Assembly (NCBI GenBank): GCA_052324925.1
Contig: JBQPRE010000005.1
DNA from: Flavimobilis sp052324925
GTDB taxonomy: Bacteria; Actinomycetota; Actinomycetes; Actinomycetales; Cellulomonadaceae
Length of the DNA: 64,000 nt
Strand: one strand, 5' to 3'
Of this stretch, positions 46,022 through 54,542 are shown piece by piece (position 1 is the first letter of the stretch; the number at the start of each line of letters is the position of its first letter). A program made the position numbers and the translations under genes. The notes under the pieces are model-generated. The model saw only the letters and a program-made list of their open reading frames with translations, did no database searches and was not told the origin of the DNA.

Positions 46022-46828
46022 TCAGTCCTGCCGGGAACGCATCGTGAGGAGGCGTTCGAGGAGAGAGGGCTGTGGGACGATCGCCGCGTCTGCGGGGATC
46101 GCCCCCGGCAGGGTCGTGCCGCTGAACGAGGACGTCGGCGCGTGGCGGTCGTCGAGTGCCTGGACCTGGTCACGCAGGTCCGTCATCGTCGCGTCGAGCT
46201 CGGCGGCGACGAGCGCGGACTGCCGGAGCCTGTCAACGATCTCCGTGGGCACCTGCCGGGCGTACTTGTAGTAGATCTTGTGCTCGAGCGACGCCCAGAA
46301 GTCCATCGCGCTCGTGCGGATCTGGATCTCGACGGTGACGGGAACGGTGCCCGAGGAGAGGAAGACGGGAACCGAGACGATGAGGTGGAGGGAGCGGTAG
46401 CCGTTGGGCTTGGGCTCGGCGATGTAGTCCTTGACCGCCAGTACCGTGAGGTCGTCCTGCCGCCGCAGAGCCTCGAGCACCGTGTAGATGTCGGGGACGA
46501 ACGAGCAGATGATCCGCACGCCCGCGATGTCGAGGATCGAGGATCGGATCGCCTCGAAGTCCGGCATGACACCTTTGCGTTCGACCTTGTCGAGGACCGA
46601 CTCGGGCGACTTGAGGCGCGAGGTGACGTGCTCGATCGGGTTCTCGTGGTGAAGGTGCGTGAACTCGTCGCGGAGGATCGAGACCTTCGTGAGGACCTCG
46701 TCGATCGCGAACTTGTACTGGAGCATGAACGCCGTGAACTCGTTGCGGAGCTCGAGCACGCGGGAGATCGTTGCGTCGTCCGGGAGGAGCTGCGCGAGGT
46801 CGCCGAGAGGTTCGTGGGGCGCGGTCAT
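46022..46828 (-). CDS. Small alarmone synthetase (GTP pyrophosphokinase, RelA/SpoT domain)
   Basis: Makes (p)ppGpp from GTP/GDP and ATP. The 268-aa product has only the synthetase domain, with DIAGVRIICSF, KPNGYRSLHLIV and EIQIRTSAMDFWASLEHK. No HD hydrolase or TGS domain is present, so it is a RelQ-type small synthetase. The C-terminal ~40 residues are Pro/Ala-rich. A TACCCT hexamer 6 nt before the ATG suggests its own leaderless promoter. Confidence 0.9.
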   Translation of the reverse strand: MTAPHEPLGDLAQLLPDDATISRVLELRNEFTAFMLQYKFAIDEVLTKVSILRDEFTHLHHENPIEHVTSRLKSPESVLDKVERKGVMPDFEAIRSSILDIAGVRIICSFVPDIYTVLEALRRQDDLTVLAVKDYIAEPKPNGYRSLHLIVSVPVFLSSGTVPVTVEIQIRTSAMDFWASLEHKIYYKYARQVPTEIVDRLRQSALVAAELDATMTDLRDQVQALDDRHAPTSSFSGTTLPGAIPADAAIVPQPSLLERLLTMRSRQD

Positions 46829-46840
46829 GCCCCCAGGGTA
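46829..46840 (-). promoter_or_regulatory. -10 element of a probable leaderless promoter for the alarmone synthetase
   Basis: On the minus strand TACCCT (46840-46835) is followed by GGGGGC and the ATG. GGGGG might instead serve as a ribosome site. Confidence 0.4.
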
Positions 46841-46886
46841 GATGCCGCGGCTGGGAAGGCCCCGGGACCTTCTGGGGAGCGGGCGC

Positions 46887-47246
46887 TCACGAGGCGGCGG
46901 GCCGGTTGCTGCGGAGCCCCAGCGAGGTGCCGACGGGAAACCGCTCGTGGTTGTGGGCAAGCTTGCGCCGAGCCGCGGCCATGAGGTCGATTCCTGTGAC
47001 GTCGGCGAGGCGCGCCAGGTAGATCGTGATGTCCGCCATCTCCATGGCGACGCGCTCGCGAAGCTCGTCGTCGTCACGGACCGCGGTGCGGGACTCCTCG
47101 GAGCCGAGCCACTGGAGCTCGGCAGCGAGCTCACCTGCCTCGCCAGTGATCGCCATGGAGAGGTTCTTGGGGCTCTGAACGGTGGACCAGCCGCGCTCCT
47201 CGGAGAAGGCGCGGACGTCGGACACGAGGTCGTCAAAGTCGCTCAT
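46887..47246 (-). CDS. MazG-like nucleotide pyrophosphohydrolase
   Basis: Likely a house-cleaning (d)NTP pyrophosphatase of the MazG/dCTPase superfamily. The 119-aa product has the metal-binding pattern GEAGELAAELQW followed by EMADITIYLARL (EExxE-like and ExxD helices). The substrate is unknown. It is encoded between the alarmone synthetase and a quinone oxidoreductase on the minus strand. Confidence 0.84.
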   Translation of the reverse strand: MSDFDDLVSDVRAFSEERGWSTVQSPKNLSMAITGEAGELAAELQWLGSEESRTAVRDDDELRERVAMEMADITIYLARLADVTGIDLMAAARRKLAHNHERFPVGTSLGLRSNRPAAS

Positions 47247-47258
47247 AGCGTCAATGTA
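47247..47258 (-). promoter_or_regulatory. -10 element of a probable leaderless promoter for the MazG-like gene
   Basis: On the minus strand TACATT (47258-47253) is followed by 6 nt and the ATG, overlapping the end of the oxidoreductase gene. Confidence 0.5.
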
Positions 47259-48264
47259 GTTGCCGGGATCTCTCGGGGTCAGCGGTGACCTCGAGCAGCA
47301 CCTTGCCCGTCGTGCGCCGCCCCTCGAGCGCAGCGTGCGCCGCAGCGCCGTCCTCGAGCGGGACGACGAGCCCGAGCCGGGTGCGCAGCGCACCGATCTG
47401 TGCAAGGCCGAAGAGCGCGTCGGCGCGCTCGAGGAGCTCGCCACGTGTGCGCACGTGGTCGCTCAGGGTCGGCCGGGTGACGACGAGGGAGCCACCTGAG
47501 TTGAGCCGTTGCAGGTCGAACGGTGGCACCTGGCCCGAGGAGCCACCGAAGAGAACGAGCGTCCCGCGTACCGCGAGGCTCGCGAGAGAGGCGTCGAACG
47601 TCGCGCGGCCGACGCCGTCGTAGACGGCGGCGACGCCGTGAGGAACGAGGTCGCGCACGAGCCGGGGCAGCTCGGTCGTGATGTCGTCGAGCAGGTCGTA
47701 CCGCACGACGTCGCTTGCGCCGGCCTCCCTCGCGAGCGCCTCCTTCTCGGCCGACGACACCGTGGCCACGACGCGTCCGCCTCGGGCGACCACGAGCTGG
47801 GTGAGCAGGAGGCCGACGCCGCCCGCGCCCGCGTGGATGAGGACGTCGTGGCCGGGGCCGACGGTGAACGACGAGGTTGCGAGATAGTGCGCGGTGAGAC
47901 CCTGGAGGCCGAGTGCAGCGGCGGTCGGAAGGTCGATGTCGTCGGGCACGGGCAGGGTGCGGGCGCTCGCGACGATGACGTGCTCCGCATAGGAGCCGGG
48001 TGCGTCGAACCATGCAACCCGGTCGCCGACGGCAATGTCGGTGACGCCCGGCCCGAGCGCGGCGACGATGCCCGCGCCCTCGACGCCGGGGACGTGGGGG
48101 AAGGTGCTGGGGTAGATGCCGCTGCGCCGGTAGGTGTCGATGAAGTTCACACCCGCGACGACGACGTCGACCAGGACGTCGCCTGGCCCTGGGACGGGCA
48201 CAGGGATCTCGACGAGGTCGAGGACGTCGGGGCCGCCGGGGCGTGCTGCCTGAAGAGCTCTCAC
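47251..48264 (-). CDS. NADPH:quinone oxidoreductase (zeta-crystallin-like, MDR family)
   Basis: A 337-aa zinc-independent medium-chain dehydrogenase/reductase. It has a GroES-like N-terminal domain (GVNFIDTYRRSGIYP, GVEGAGIV) and a Rossmann domain with the nucleotide loop IHAGAGGVGLLLTQL. Likely reduces quinones with NADPH. The GTG at 48264 is chosen as the start because the conserved fold begins there; the frame runs 14 codons further upstream. Confidence 0.87.
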   Translation of the reverse strand: MRALQAARPGGPDVLDLVEIPVPVPGPGDVLVDVVVAGVNFIDTYRRSGIYPSTFPHVPGVEGAGIVAALGPGVTDIAVGDRVAWFDAPGSYAEHVIVASARTLPVPDDIDLPTAAALGLQGLTAHYLATSSFTVGPGHDVLIHAGAGGVGLLLTQLVVARGGRVVATVSSAEKEALAREAGASDVVRYDLLDDITTELPRLVRDLVPHGVAAVYDGVGRATFDASLASLAVRGTLVLFGGSSGQVPPFDLQRLNSGGSLVVTRPTLSDHVRTRGELLERADALFGLAQIGALRTRLGLVVPLEDGAAAHAALEGRRTTGKVLLEVTADPERSRQLH

Positions 48265-48370
48265 GGACCCAGACAACCACCGCTGGGCGGGCGACGCATG
48301 CACCACGGGGGCGTGGTGACCGACGGGTGAGACGGCCCGCCTTCTCCCGAGCTCTTCCTCCGGGGGTCGC

Positions 48371-48376
48371 TATCGT
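48371..48376 (+). promoter_or_regulatory. -10 element upstream of the TPP riboswitch
   Basis: TATCGT would start transcription near 48383, right at the 5' edge of the riboswitch. The DNA between here and 48264 shows no other clear element. Confidence 0.5.
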
Positions 48377-48383
48377 GGCCGTG

Positions 48384-48492
48384 TCACACGCCGGGGAGCT
48401 CGGTACACCGAGCTGAGAGGGCGGATGGGCCACGTGCCCGAGCCGCCGACCCGCGAACCTGAACTGGGTCATGCCAGCGGAGGGAGCGTGGG
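48384..48492 (+). ncRNA. TPP riboswitch (THI element)
   Basis: Contains the two hallmark TPP-binding segments, CTGAGAGGGCGGATGG near 48413 and ACCTGAACTGGGTCATGCCAGCG near 48457-48479 (only its core cited), closed by P1 CACGC/GCGTG (48387-48391 with 48486-48490). It controls the thiamine-binding protein and transporter genes downstream. The 130-nt stretch from 48493 to 48622 probably holds the expression platform. Confidence 0.92.
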
Positions 48493-48622
48493 GTGACCTC
48501 ACCGGTGCCCCGAGCCTGCCGCGCATGCCAGGGGCGCGGTCTGCCTCGGGCACGCGAGGTGGCGCACTCATGCGTCTCGACGCGCCTCGTCCGGCACGAC
48601 CCTCGACAAGAGGAGTCACCAC

Positions 48623-48916
48623 ATGATTGCCGAGATCCAGGTCGCACCCCGCCCCGGGGGAACCGACGCCGAGCCCTATCGTCACGTCGACGCCGCGATC
48701 GCCGTCATCAAGGCCTCGGGCCTCACCCATGAGGTCGGTGCGATGGGGACGACGTTCGAGGGATCGCCCGACGCCGTCTGGGCCCTCGTGCGCGACGTCC
48801 ACGAGGCGTGCCTCGCCGCGGGCGCGCTCGCGGTGACGAGCCACATCAAGGTCGGACAGGCCGCCGACGACGCGGGTCCACAGATCGCCGACCTCGTCGC
48901 GAAGCACCGCCCATGA
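48623..48916 (+). CDS. MTH1187/YkoF-type thiamine-binding protein
   Basis: A 97-aa protein of the UPF0045/COG0011 family, a ferredoxin-like fold that binds thiamine or its pyrimidine part in several members. It shows EVGAMGTTFEG and a C-terminal helix. It is the first gene under the TPP riboswitch; AGGAGT precedes the ATG. It overlaps the permease start, so it probably serves the importer, perhaps as an intracellular ligand carrier or sensor. Confidence 0.84.
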   Translation: MIAEIQVAPRPGGTDAEPYRHVDAAIAVIKASGLTHEVGAMGTTFEGSPDAVWALVRDVHEACLAAGALAVTSHIKVGQAADDAGPQIADLVAKHRP

Positions 48917-49671
48917 AGGTACGGGCGGTCCTCCACGGAGTGTGGCCGCCCGCCCTGCTCGCCGCCGCGCTCCTGCTCGCGTGGGAGCGCGCGGCGCGCT
49001 CGGGCGTGCTGCCCGCTTACGTCCTGCCCGCACCCTCCGAGGTCGCGGCACGCGCGGTGAGTGCGGCGCCCATCCTCTCGGCGCACCTGGTGACCACCCT
49101 GACCGAGGCCGTGGCCGGGCTGATCGTCGGCGTGGTCGCGGGTGCCCTGCTCGCGATCGCGACGGCAGCCTCGCGCTGGCTCGCACGTGCGGTCGGTCCC
49201 CTCATCACCGTCACCCAGACGATTCCGTCGATCATCCTCGCACCGCTCCTCGTCCTGTGGCTCGGCTTCGGTCTGACCCCCAAGATCGTCATCGTCGCGC
49301 TCACGGTCTTCTTCCCCGTGCTCGTCGCGGCCACGACCGCGATGCGCGAGGCCGACGGCGCGCTCGCCGACATGGTGCGCGGCCTCGGGGGTGGACGGGT
49401 GCGCACTCTCGTCGTCGTCCGCATCCCCGCGGCGCTCCCGGGCGCGCTCGCGGGCCTCCGGGTCGCTGCGACGTATGCGATCGGGGCCGCGGTCGTCGCG
49501 GAGTACCTCGCGGCGTCGAGCGGCCTCGGCGTCGTCGTCCAACGTGCTCGAAAGTCCTACGACGTCGAGCTCGTCCTTGTCGCGATCGCCGCAGTCTCGC
49601 TGCTCACCGCGACCGTCTACCTCGTTGTCGACGCGCTGTGCCGCGTCGCCCTTCCCTGGAGAACCTCATGA
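48913..49671 (+). CDS. ABC transporter permease, thiamine precursor type (ThiX-like)
   Basis: A 252-aa BPD-type permease with about six membrane helices and the EAA-like loop around DMVRGLGGGRVRTLVVVRIPAALPG cytoplasmic signature (start DMVRGLGGG). Together with the following lipoprotein and ATPase it should import a pyrimidine precursor such as HMP or formylaminopyrimidine, judged by the riboswitch. The ATG overlaps the previous stop. Confidence 0.85.
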   Translation: MKVRAVLHGVWPPALLAAALLLAWERAARSGVLPAYVLPAPSEVAARAVSAAPILSAHLVTTLTEAVAGLIVGVVAGALLAIATAASRWLARAVGPLITVTQTIPSIILAPLLVLWLGFGLTPKIVIVALTVFFPVLVAATTAMREADGALADMVRGLGGGRVRTLVVVRIPAALPGALAGLRVAATYAIGAAVVAEYLAASSGLGVVVQRARKSYDVELVLVAIAAVSLLTATVYLVVDALCRVALPWRTS

Positions 49672-50690
49672 CCCCTCGTCCTAGCTCCCGACCCTCGCGT
49701 CTCGCGCGCGTGGGTGCCCTGGCCGCCATCGCGGGCCTCGTCACCTCCGGCTGCGGGGCCGACGCCCGCGCTGACGCCGACGATGAGCTGCGTCCCGTAC
49801 GGATCGTCCTCGACTGGACCCCCAACACGAACCACGTCGGCCTCTACCTTGCGCTCGAGAACGGGTGGTTCACCGAGGCGGGGCTCGTCCCCGAGATCAT
49901 CGAGCCCGGGGAGGCCTCGGGCCTGCAGCTGGTCGCTGCCGGCCAGGCCGACGTCGTCTACTCCGTCGCTGAGGCGCTCGTCCCCGCACGGGAGAAGGGT
50001 GCCGACGTCGTCGCGGTCGCGACGGTCATCCGCTCCAACACCTCGAGCCTCCTCGCGCTCGCGGAGGACGGCATCACTCGTCCGCGCGACCTCGAGGGCA
50101 AGCGTTACGGCGGATACGGAGGGCAGCTCGAGAACGCGCTCATCGACACGCTCATGAGGTGTGACGGGGCGGACCCCGACCTGCTCGAGCGCGTGCCGAT
50201 GGTGAGCCAGGACGCGCGTGCCGACCTCGAGCAGGACTTTTACGACACGACGTGGGTCTTTGACGGGTGGGACACGGTGCGCATGCGTGAGGTCGACGAT
50301 CTCGACGTCACCACCATCCCGTTCGTCGAGCACACCGACTGCATCCCGGACTGGTACACCCCGCTGCTCGCGGCCGGGGGAGAGCGCCTGGAGTCGGACC
50401 ACGCGCTCATCGACGACACGATCGACGTGCTCGCCCGCGGCTATCGGGCTGCGATGGCAGATCCCCAGGCAGGGGCTGACGCACTCCTCGCGCGGGTTCC
50501 CGAGCTCGATCGGGCGCTCGTCGAACCCAGCGCACGCTATCTTGCGGAGCACTTCGCGCCCGATGCGGCCGGCTGGGGCCGGCAGGAGGAGGCGACATGG
50601 ACGGCGTTCGTGGCGTTCCTCGAAGCCAACGAGCTCATCGCTCCCGGGTTCGACACCGCGGCGGCGTGGACCAATGAGCTCCTCGACTGA
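49668..50690 (+). CDS. ABC transporter substrate-binding lipoprotein (ThiY/NMT1-like)
   Basis: A 340-aa periplasmic-type binding lipoprotein. The signal peptide ends in the lipobox LVTSGC with the lipidated C29. The NMT1-like domain begins with VRIVLDWTPNTNHVGLYLAL, typical of ThiY/hydroxymethylpyrimidine-binding proteins. The start overlaps the permease stop, and its end overlaps the ATPase by 17 nt. Confidence 0.88.
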   Translation: MTPRPSSRPSRLARVGALAAIAGLVTSGCGADARADADDELRPVRIVLDWTPNTNHVGLYLALENGWFTEAGLVPEIIEPGEASGLQLVAAGQADVVYSVAEALVPAREKGADVVAVATVIRSNTSSLLALAEDGITRPRDLEGKRYGGYGGQLENALIDTLMRCDGADPDLLERVPMVSQDARADLEQDFYDTTWVFDGWDTVRMREVDDLDVTTIPFVEHTDCIPDWYTPLLAAGGERLESDHALIDDTIDVLARGYRAAMADPQAGADALLARVPELDRALVEPSARYLAEHFAPDAAGWGRQEEATWTAFVAFLEANELIAPGFDTAAAWTNELLD

Positions 50691-51456
50691 CCTGCGGGCG
50701 GGCGTCGGCGCGGCGCGCCCGGACGAGCTCGAGGGGCGTTCCCTTCTCGCCGACGTGCGGGGGCTGCGGGTGGCGTTCAACGGCCGGCCCGTTCTCGGCG
50801 GCGTCGATCTGTGGGTCCACGACGGTGAGGCCGTCGCGGTCCTCGGTGCCTCCGGCTGTGGCAAGTCGACGCTGCTCCGCGTGCTTGCGGGTCTGGAGCC
50901 GCGCGCGGCGAGGACGTCCGTGGACGCTCTCGCCGTCCCCATGCGTGAGGGTGCCCGGGACGTCGCGTGGATGCCTCAGCACGACGCGCTGCTGCCGTGG
51001 CGCCGCGCTCTCGGCAATGTCGTCCTTGGGGGCCAGATCCGTGGCCTGCCGCGGCGTGAGGCACGGGAGCGGGCGGTGCACCTGCTTGAGCGCTTCGGTC
51101 TGGGCTCGTCGTTGCGCGCCTGGCCGCACGAGCTCTCGGGCGGCATGCGCCAGCGGGTAGCCGTCGCGCGCACGGTGCTCGCGGGCCGTCGTCTGCTTCT
51201 GCTCGACGAGCCGTTCGGCGCGCTCGATGCGCTCACGCGTCGTCGGACCGGCGCATGGCTGGACGAGGAGAGGCGGTCAGGTGGGCTCGGCCCGACGCGC
51301 GGCATCGTGCTTGTCACGCATGACGTGGAGGAGGCGCTTGCGCTCGCGGACCGGATCGTCGTCCTGCGCGGGTTCCCGGCGCGGGTCACCGCAGTCGCGA
51401 GCGTCGCCGAGCTCGGTGCGCAGAGCGCGCGGCGGACCGTGCTCGCGGCGCTGTAG
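50674..51456 (+). CDS. ABC transporter ATPase (ThiZ-like)
   Basis: A 260-aa ATPase that powers the importer. It has Walker A G58-ASGCGK64-ST, signature LSGGMRQR and Walker B LLLLDEPFGALDA. The ATG at 50674 lies inside the lipoprotein gene; a GTG at 50755 would be a shorter alternative but the first is favoured by coupling. Confidence 0.87.
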   Translation: MSSSTDLRAGVGAARPDELEGRSLLADVRGLRVAFNGRPVLGGVDLWVHDGEAVAVLGASGCGKSTLLRVLAGLEPRAARTSVDALAVPMREGARDVAWMPQHDALLPWRRALGNVVLGGQIRGLPRREARERAVHLLERFGLGSSLRAWPHELSGGMRQRVAVARTVLAGRRLLLLDEPFGALDALTRRRTGAWLDEERRSGGLGPTRGIVLVTHDVEEALALADRIVVLRGFPARVTAVASVAELGAQSARRTVLAAL

Positions 51457-51471
51457 GGGGAGCTGGGTGCC

Positions 51472-51492
51472 CGGGCCCGGTTGCCGGGCCCG
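51472..51492 (+). terminator. Terminator after the thiamine operon
   Basis: A 9-bp GC stem (51472-51480 with 51484-51492) and TTG loop, 15 nt after the ATPase stop. The -35 of the dps promoter lies in its loop and right arm. Confidence 0.6.
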
Positions 51493-51509
51493 CAGGGCAG
51501 GCCTAGCGT
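51481..51509 (+). promoter_or_regulatory. dps promoter
   Basis: TTGCCG (51481-51486), 17-bp spacer, TAGCGT (51504-51509), giving a leader of about 85 nt. Confidence 0.55.
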
Positions 51510-51602
51510 CGTTGACGACGGGTGCCGGTGCGCCGAGGCGTCCCGGGATCCCCAGGGCGTGGACGTCCGCCCTGTTCCGACCGACTGACGAATGGAGTGG
51601 TC

Positions 51603-52184
51603 ATGGCGACGACGACGAAGAAGAAGCCGACGACGACGAAGAAGGCGGCGGCGGGGGCGCGAACCGTGACGGTCGCGGCGGATGCCGGGCCTCGTCGGAC
51701 CAGCCGTGAGAATGCCGAGACCGGGTTCCGTGCGTCGGAGCGACTCATGTCCAACCTTCAGGAGGTCCTCGTCGACCTCATCGAGCTGAGTCTGCAGGGC
51801 AAGCAGGCGCACTGGAACGTCGTGGGACCGAACTTCCGCGACACGCACCTGGTGCTCGACGAGATCGTTGCGATCGCCCGGGAGGCGAGCGACACGGTAG
51901 CGGAGCGTATGCGCGCGCTTCACGCGGTCCCGGATGGGCGCTCGGACGTGGTTGCTGCGTCGACCACCCTCCCGGCGCTGCCGGGTGGTGAGGTGAGCAC
52001 CGCTGACGTCGTCGACCTCGTGGTGACCGCGATCGAGGCGACGACGGGCACGGTGCGTCGGGTGCATGACGAGGTGGACGAGGACGACCCGACGAGCGCA
52101 GATATCCTTCACGGGATCCTCGAGCAGCTCGAGCAGTACGCGTGGTTCGTCAGTGCGGAGAAGCGCAAGCCTCGCGTGCTGTGA
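51603..52184 (+). CDS. dps: Dps family ferritin-like DNA-protection protein
   Basis: Dodecameric iron-oxidising protein that protects DNA from peroxide. The 193-aa product has the ferroxidase-centre pattern with H70 (KQAHWNVVGPNFRDTH) and H82, then DEIVAIARE. The first ~20 residues form a Lys/Thr-rich tail (TTTKKKPTTTKKAAA) that could bind DNA. Family members are usually 150-190 aa. Confidence 0.92.
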   Translation: MATTTKKKPTTTKKAAAGARTVTVAADAGPRRTSRENAETGFRASERLMSNLQEVLVDLIELSLQGKQAHWNVVGPNFRDTHLVLDEIVAIAREASDTVAERMRALHAVPDGRSDVVAASTTLPALPGGEVSTADVVDLVVTAIEATTGTVRRVHDEVDEDDPTSADILHGILEQLEQYAWFVSAEKRKPRVL

Positions 52185-52192
52185 GCCTCTCG

Positions 52193-52229
52193 TGCATCGG
52201 CCGTCCGCAGAACGCGGGCGGCCGATGCA
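52193..52229 (+). terminator. Terminator after dps
   Basis: A 16-bp stem (52193-52208 with 52214-52229) with one G-T pair and 5-nt loop, followed by TGTTTA. Its right arm merges with the first ARG-box half-site. Confidence 0.75.
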
Positions 52230-52259
52230 TGTTTATGCGTGACAGTGTATGGTGATGCG
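52226..52259 (+). promoter_or_regulatory. Tandem ARG boxes and leaderless argC promoter
   Basis: TGCAT-GTTT-ATGCG (52226-52239) and TGTAT-GGTG-ATGCG (52246-52259) are two similar 14-bp imperfect palindromes 20 bp apart, the spacing of tandem ARG boxes bound by ArgR. The second contains TATGGT (52248-52253), a -10 that is 7 nt before the argC ATG. Arginine-loaded ArgR, encoded by the sixth gene of this operon, would block polymerase here. Confidence 0.6.
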
Positions 52260-52260
52260 C

Positions 52261-53310
52261 ATGACGTTCTCAGTCGCTGTCGCCGGTGCAAGCGGATACG
52301 CCGGAGGAGAGATCCTTCGGCTCCTCGCGGACCATCCAGAGGCACGGATCGGCGCCCTCACGGCCCACAGCTCGGCAGGTCAGACGCTCGGGCAGCACCA
52401 GCCGCACATCCGCGCGCTCGCGGACCGCATCCTCGAACCGACGACACCCGAGGCCCTCGCCGGGCACGACGTCGTCGTCCTTGCGCTGCCGCACGGAACG
52501 TCCGGTGCGATCGCCGCGCAGCTGCCCGCTGACACGCTCGTGGTCGACCTCGGGGCCGACCACCGGCTCGCGTCCGCCGGTGACTGGCAGGACTACTACG
52601 GGTCGGAGCACGCAGGCACCTGGCCCTACGGCATGCCCGAGCTCATCACGCCGGGGGGTGGACGCCAGCGCGACAATCTCGGTGGCGTCCGGCGCATCGC
52701 CGTTCCGGGGTGCAACGTCACCGCGGTGACGTTCGGCCTCCAGCCCGGCGTGGCCGCAGGGCTCATCGAGCCGGTCGACCTGGTGGCCGTCCTCGCGAAC
52801 GGGTACTCGGGCGCGGGCAAGTCCGTGCGCACGCACCTCCTCGCGTCCGAGGCCCTCGGCTCCGCGTCCCCGTACGCGGTGGGCGGCACGCACCGCCACA
52901 TCCCCGAGATCGCCCAGAACCTGCGCTCGGCGGGGGCCAACGACGTGACGATCTCGTTCACCCCGACGCTCGTCCCCATGTCGCGCGGGATCCTCGCGAC
53001 AGCGACGGCCCGTCTCACCGACCTCAGCGTGAGCGACGACACGGTCCGCGCCGCGTGGTCCGACGCCTATGCGACGGAGCCGTTCGTCCACCTGCTCCCC
53101 GAGCGCACGTGGCCGTCGACCGCCATGACGCTCGGCGCGAACACGGCGCTCGTCCAGGTCGCCGTCGACCGCCGCGCCGGGCGCGTCGTCACCGTCACCG
53201 CGATCGACAACCTCGTCAAGGGGACCGCGGGCGCCGCCGTCCAGTCCATCAACCTCGCCCTGGGCCTCCCCGAGACCTGCGGCCTCACCGTCCAAGGAGT
53301 GGCACCGTGA
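52261..53310 (+). CDS. argC: N-acetyl-gamma-glutamyl-phosphate reductase ArgC
   Basis: NADPH-dependent reduction of N-acetylglutamyl phosphate. The 349-aa product has the nucleotide loop VAVAGASGYAGGEILRLL and the catalytic Cys in AVPGCNVTA (most species have PGCYPT). ATG codons also occur in frame at 52249 and 52255. The one at 52261 is chosen because the fold starts there and a -10 lies just before it. First gene of argCJBDFRGH. Confidence 0.94.
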   Translation: MTFSVAVAGASGYAGGEILRLLADHPEARIGALTAHSSAGQTLGQHQPHIRALADRILEPTTPEALAGHDVVVLALPHGTSGAIAAQLPADTLVVDLGADHRLASAGDWQDYYGSEHAGTWPYGMPELITPGGGRQRDNLGGVRRIAVPGCNVTAVTFGLQPGVAAGLIEPVDLVAVLANGYSGAGKSVRTHLLASEALGSASPYAVGGTHRHIPEIAQNLRSAGANDVTISFTPTLVPMSRGILATATARLTDLSVSDDTVRAAWSDAYATEPFVHLLPERTWPSTAMTLGANTALVQVAVDRRAGRVVTVTAIDNLVKGTAGAAVQSINLALGLPETCGLTVQGVAP

Positions 53311-54476
53311 GCGTGACCTCAGCACAGGGCTTCCGAGCCGCCGGCGTGACGGCAGGCCTGAAAGCGTCGGGCGCACCGGATCTTGCTCTCGTCGTCAACG
53401 ACGGCCCGCTCGCCGTCGCCGCAGGCGTCTTCACGTCGAACCGCGTCGTGGCCGCGCCCGTCGTGTGGTCGCGCCAGGTGCTCTCTGACGGTCAGGTGCG
53501 CGCGGTCGTCCTCAACTCCGGTGGCGCCAACGCGTGCACCGGCCCCGACGGATTCGCGGACACGCACCACACCGCGGAGCACGTCGCGGGTGCCCTCGGC
53601 GTCTCCGCAGGGGACGTCGTCGTGTGCTCGACGGGCCTCATCGGCACCCGGCTGCCCATGGATCTCCTCCTCGCCGGCGTGGACGCCGCTGCGGCACGCC
53701 TGTCGGACGAGGGCGGGCCGGACGCCGCCGTCGCGATCATGACGACGGACACCGTCGCGAAGACGGCGGTCGCGACGGGCGCGGGCGGCACGTGGACCGT
53801 CGGCGGTATGGCCAAGGGTGCGGGCATGCTCGCGCCGGGGCTCGCGACGATGCTCTGCACGATCACGACCGACGCCGTGGTCGACGCCGCGACCGCGGAC
53901 GCCGCGCTGCGGGCGGCTGCTGCCCAGACGTTCGACCGCGTCGACTCCGACGGGTGCATGTCGACGAACGACTCCGTCGTCCTGCTCGTCAGCGGGGCGT
54001 CAGGCGTGACAGCGACGCTGGCCGAGCTCACGGACGTCCTCACCAAGGTCTGTGCCGAGCTCGCGCGCAAGCTCGTCGCGGACGCCGAGGGCGCGAGCCA
54101 CGACATCCTCGTGCGTGTCACGGGTGCGTCGAGCGAGGAGGCGGCCGTGGCCGTCGCCCGCGCTGTCACGCGGTCGAACCTCTTCAAGGCTGCGGTCTTC
54201 GGCAACGACCCGAACTGGGGTCGTGTCCTGTCCGCAGTGGGGACCGTTCCGGAGTCGATCGCGCCTTATGACCCGCTGGTGCTCGACGTCTCGATCAACG
54301 GCGTCCAGGTGTGCCGCGCCGGGGGAGTCGGCGAGGACCGCTCGCTCGTCGACCTCGCGAGCGACCGCGAGGTTCACGTCGTCGTCGATCTGCACGCCGG
54401 GTCGGCGGAGGCGGCGGTATGGACGAACGACCTCACGCATGACTACGTGCACGAGAACAGCGCCTACTCGAGCTGA
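53307..54476 (+). CDS. argJ: Glutamate N-acetyltransferase / amino-acid acetyltransferase ArgJ
   Basis: Recycles the acetyl group from N-acetylornithine to glutamate; bifunctional versions can also use acetyl-CoA. The 389-aa precursor should self-cleave before T181 in KGAGMLAPGLATMLC, making T181 the nucleophile of the beta chain. No argA is present in the cluster, consistent with an ArgJ-based cycle. GTG overlaps the argC stop. Confidence 0.95.
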   Translation: MSVTSAQGFRAAGVTAGLKASGAPDLALVVNDGPLAVAAGVFTSNRVVAAPVVWSRQVLSDGQVRAVVLNSGGANACTGPDGFADTHHTAEHVAGALGVSAGDVVVCSTGLIGTRLPMDLLLAGVDAAAARLSDEGGPDAAVAIMTTDTVAKTAVATGAGGTWTVGGMAKGAGMLAPGLATMLCTITTDAVVDAATADAALRAAAAQTFDRVDSDGCMSTNDSVVLLVSGASGVTATLAELTDVLTKVCAELARKLVADAEGASHDILVRVTGASSEEAAVAVARAVTRSNLFKAAVFGNDPNWGRVLSAVGTVPESIAPYDPLVLDVSINGVQVCRAGGVGEDRSLVDLASDREVHVVVDLHAGSAEAAVWTNDLTHDYVHENSAYSS

Positions 54477-54542
54477 GTCGTGCCCGCTGCCGAACCCTTG
54501 GCGTCTCCCTTGCTCACACTTCGAACGGACGGAGCTCCACCC

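Noticed and set aside
52249..52260. Alternative argC starts at ATG 52249 or ATG 52255
   Set aside because: They lie within the putative -10 and ARG box and add only M-V-M-R before the conserved fold.
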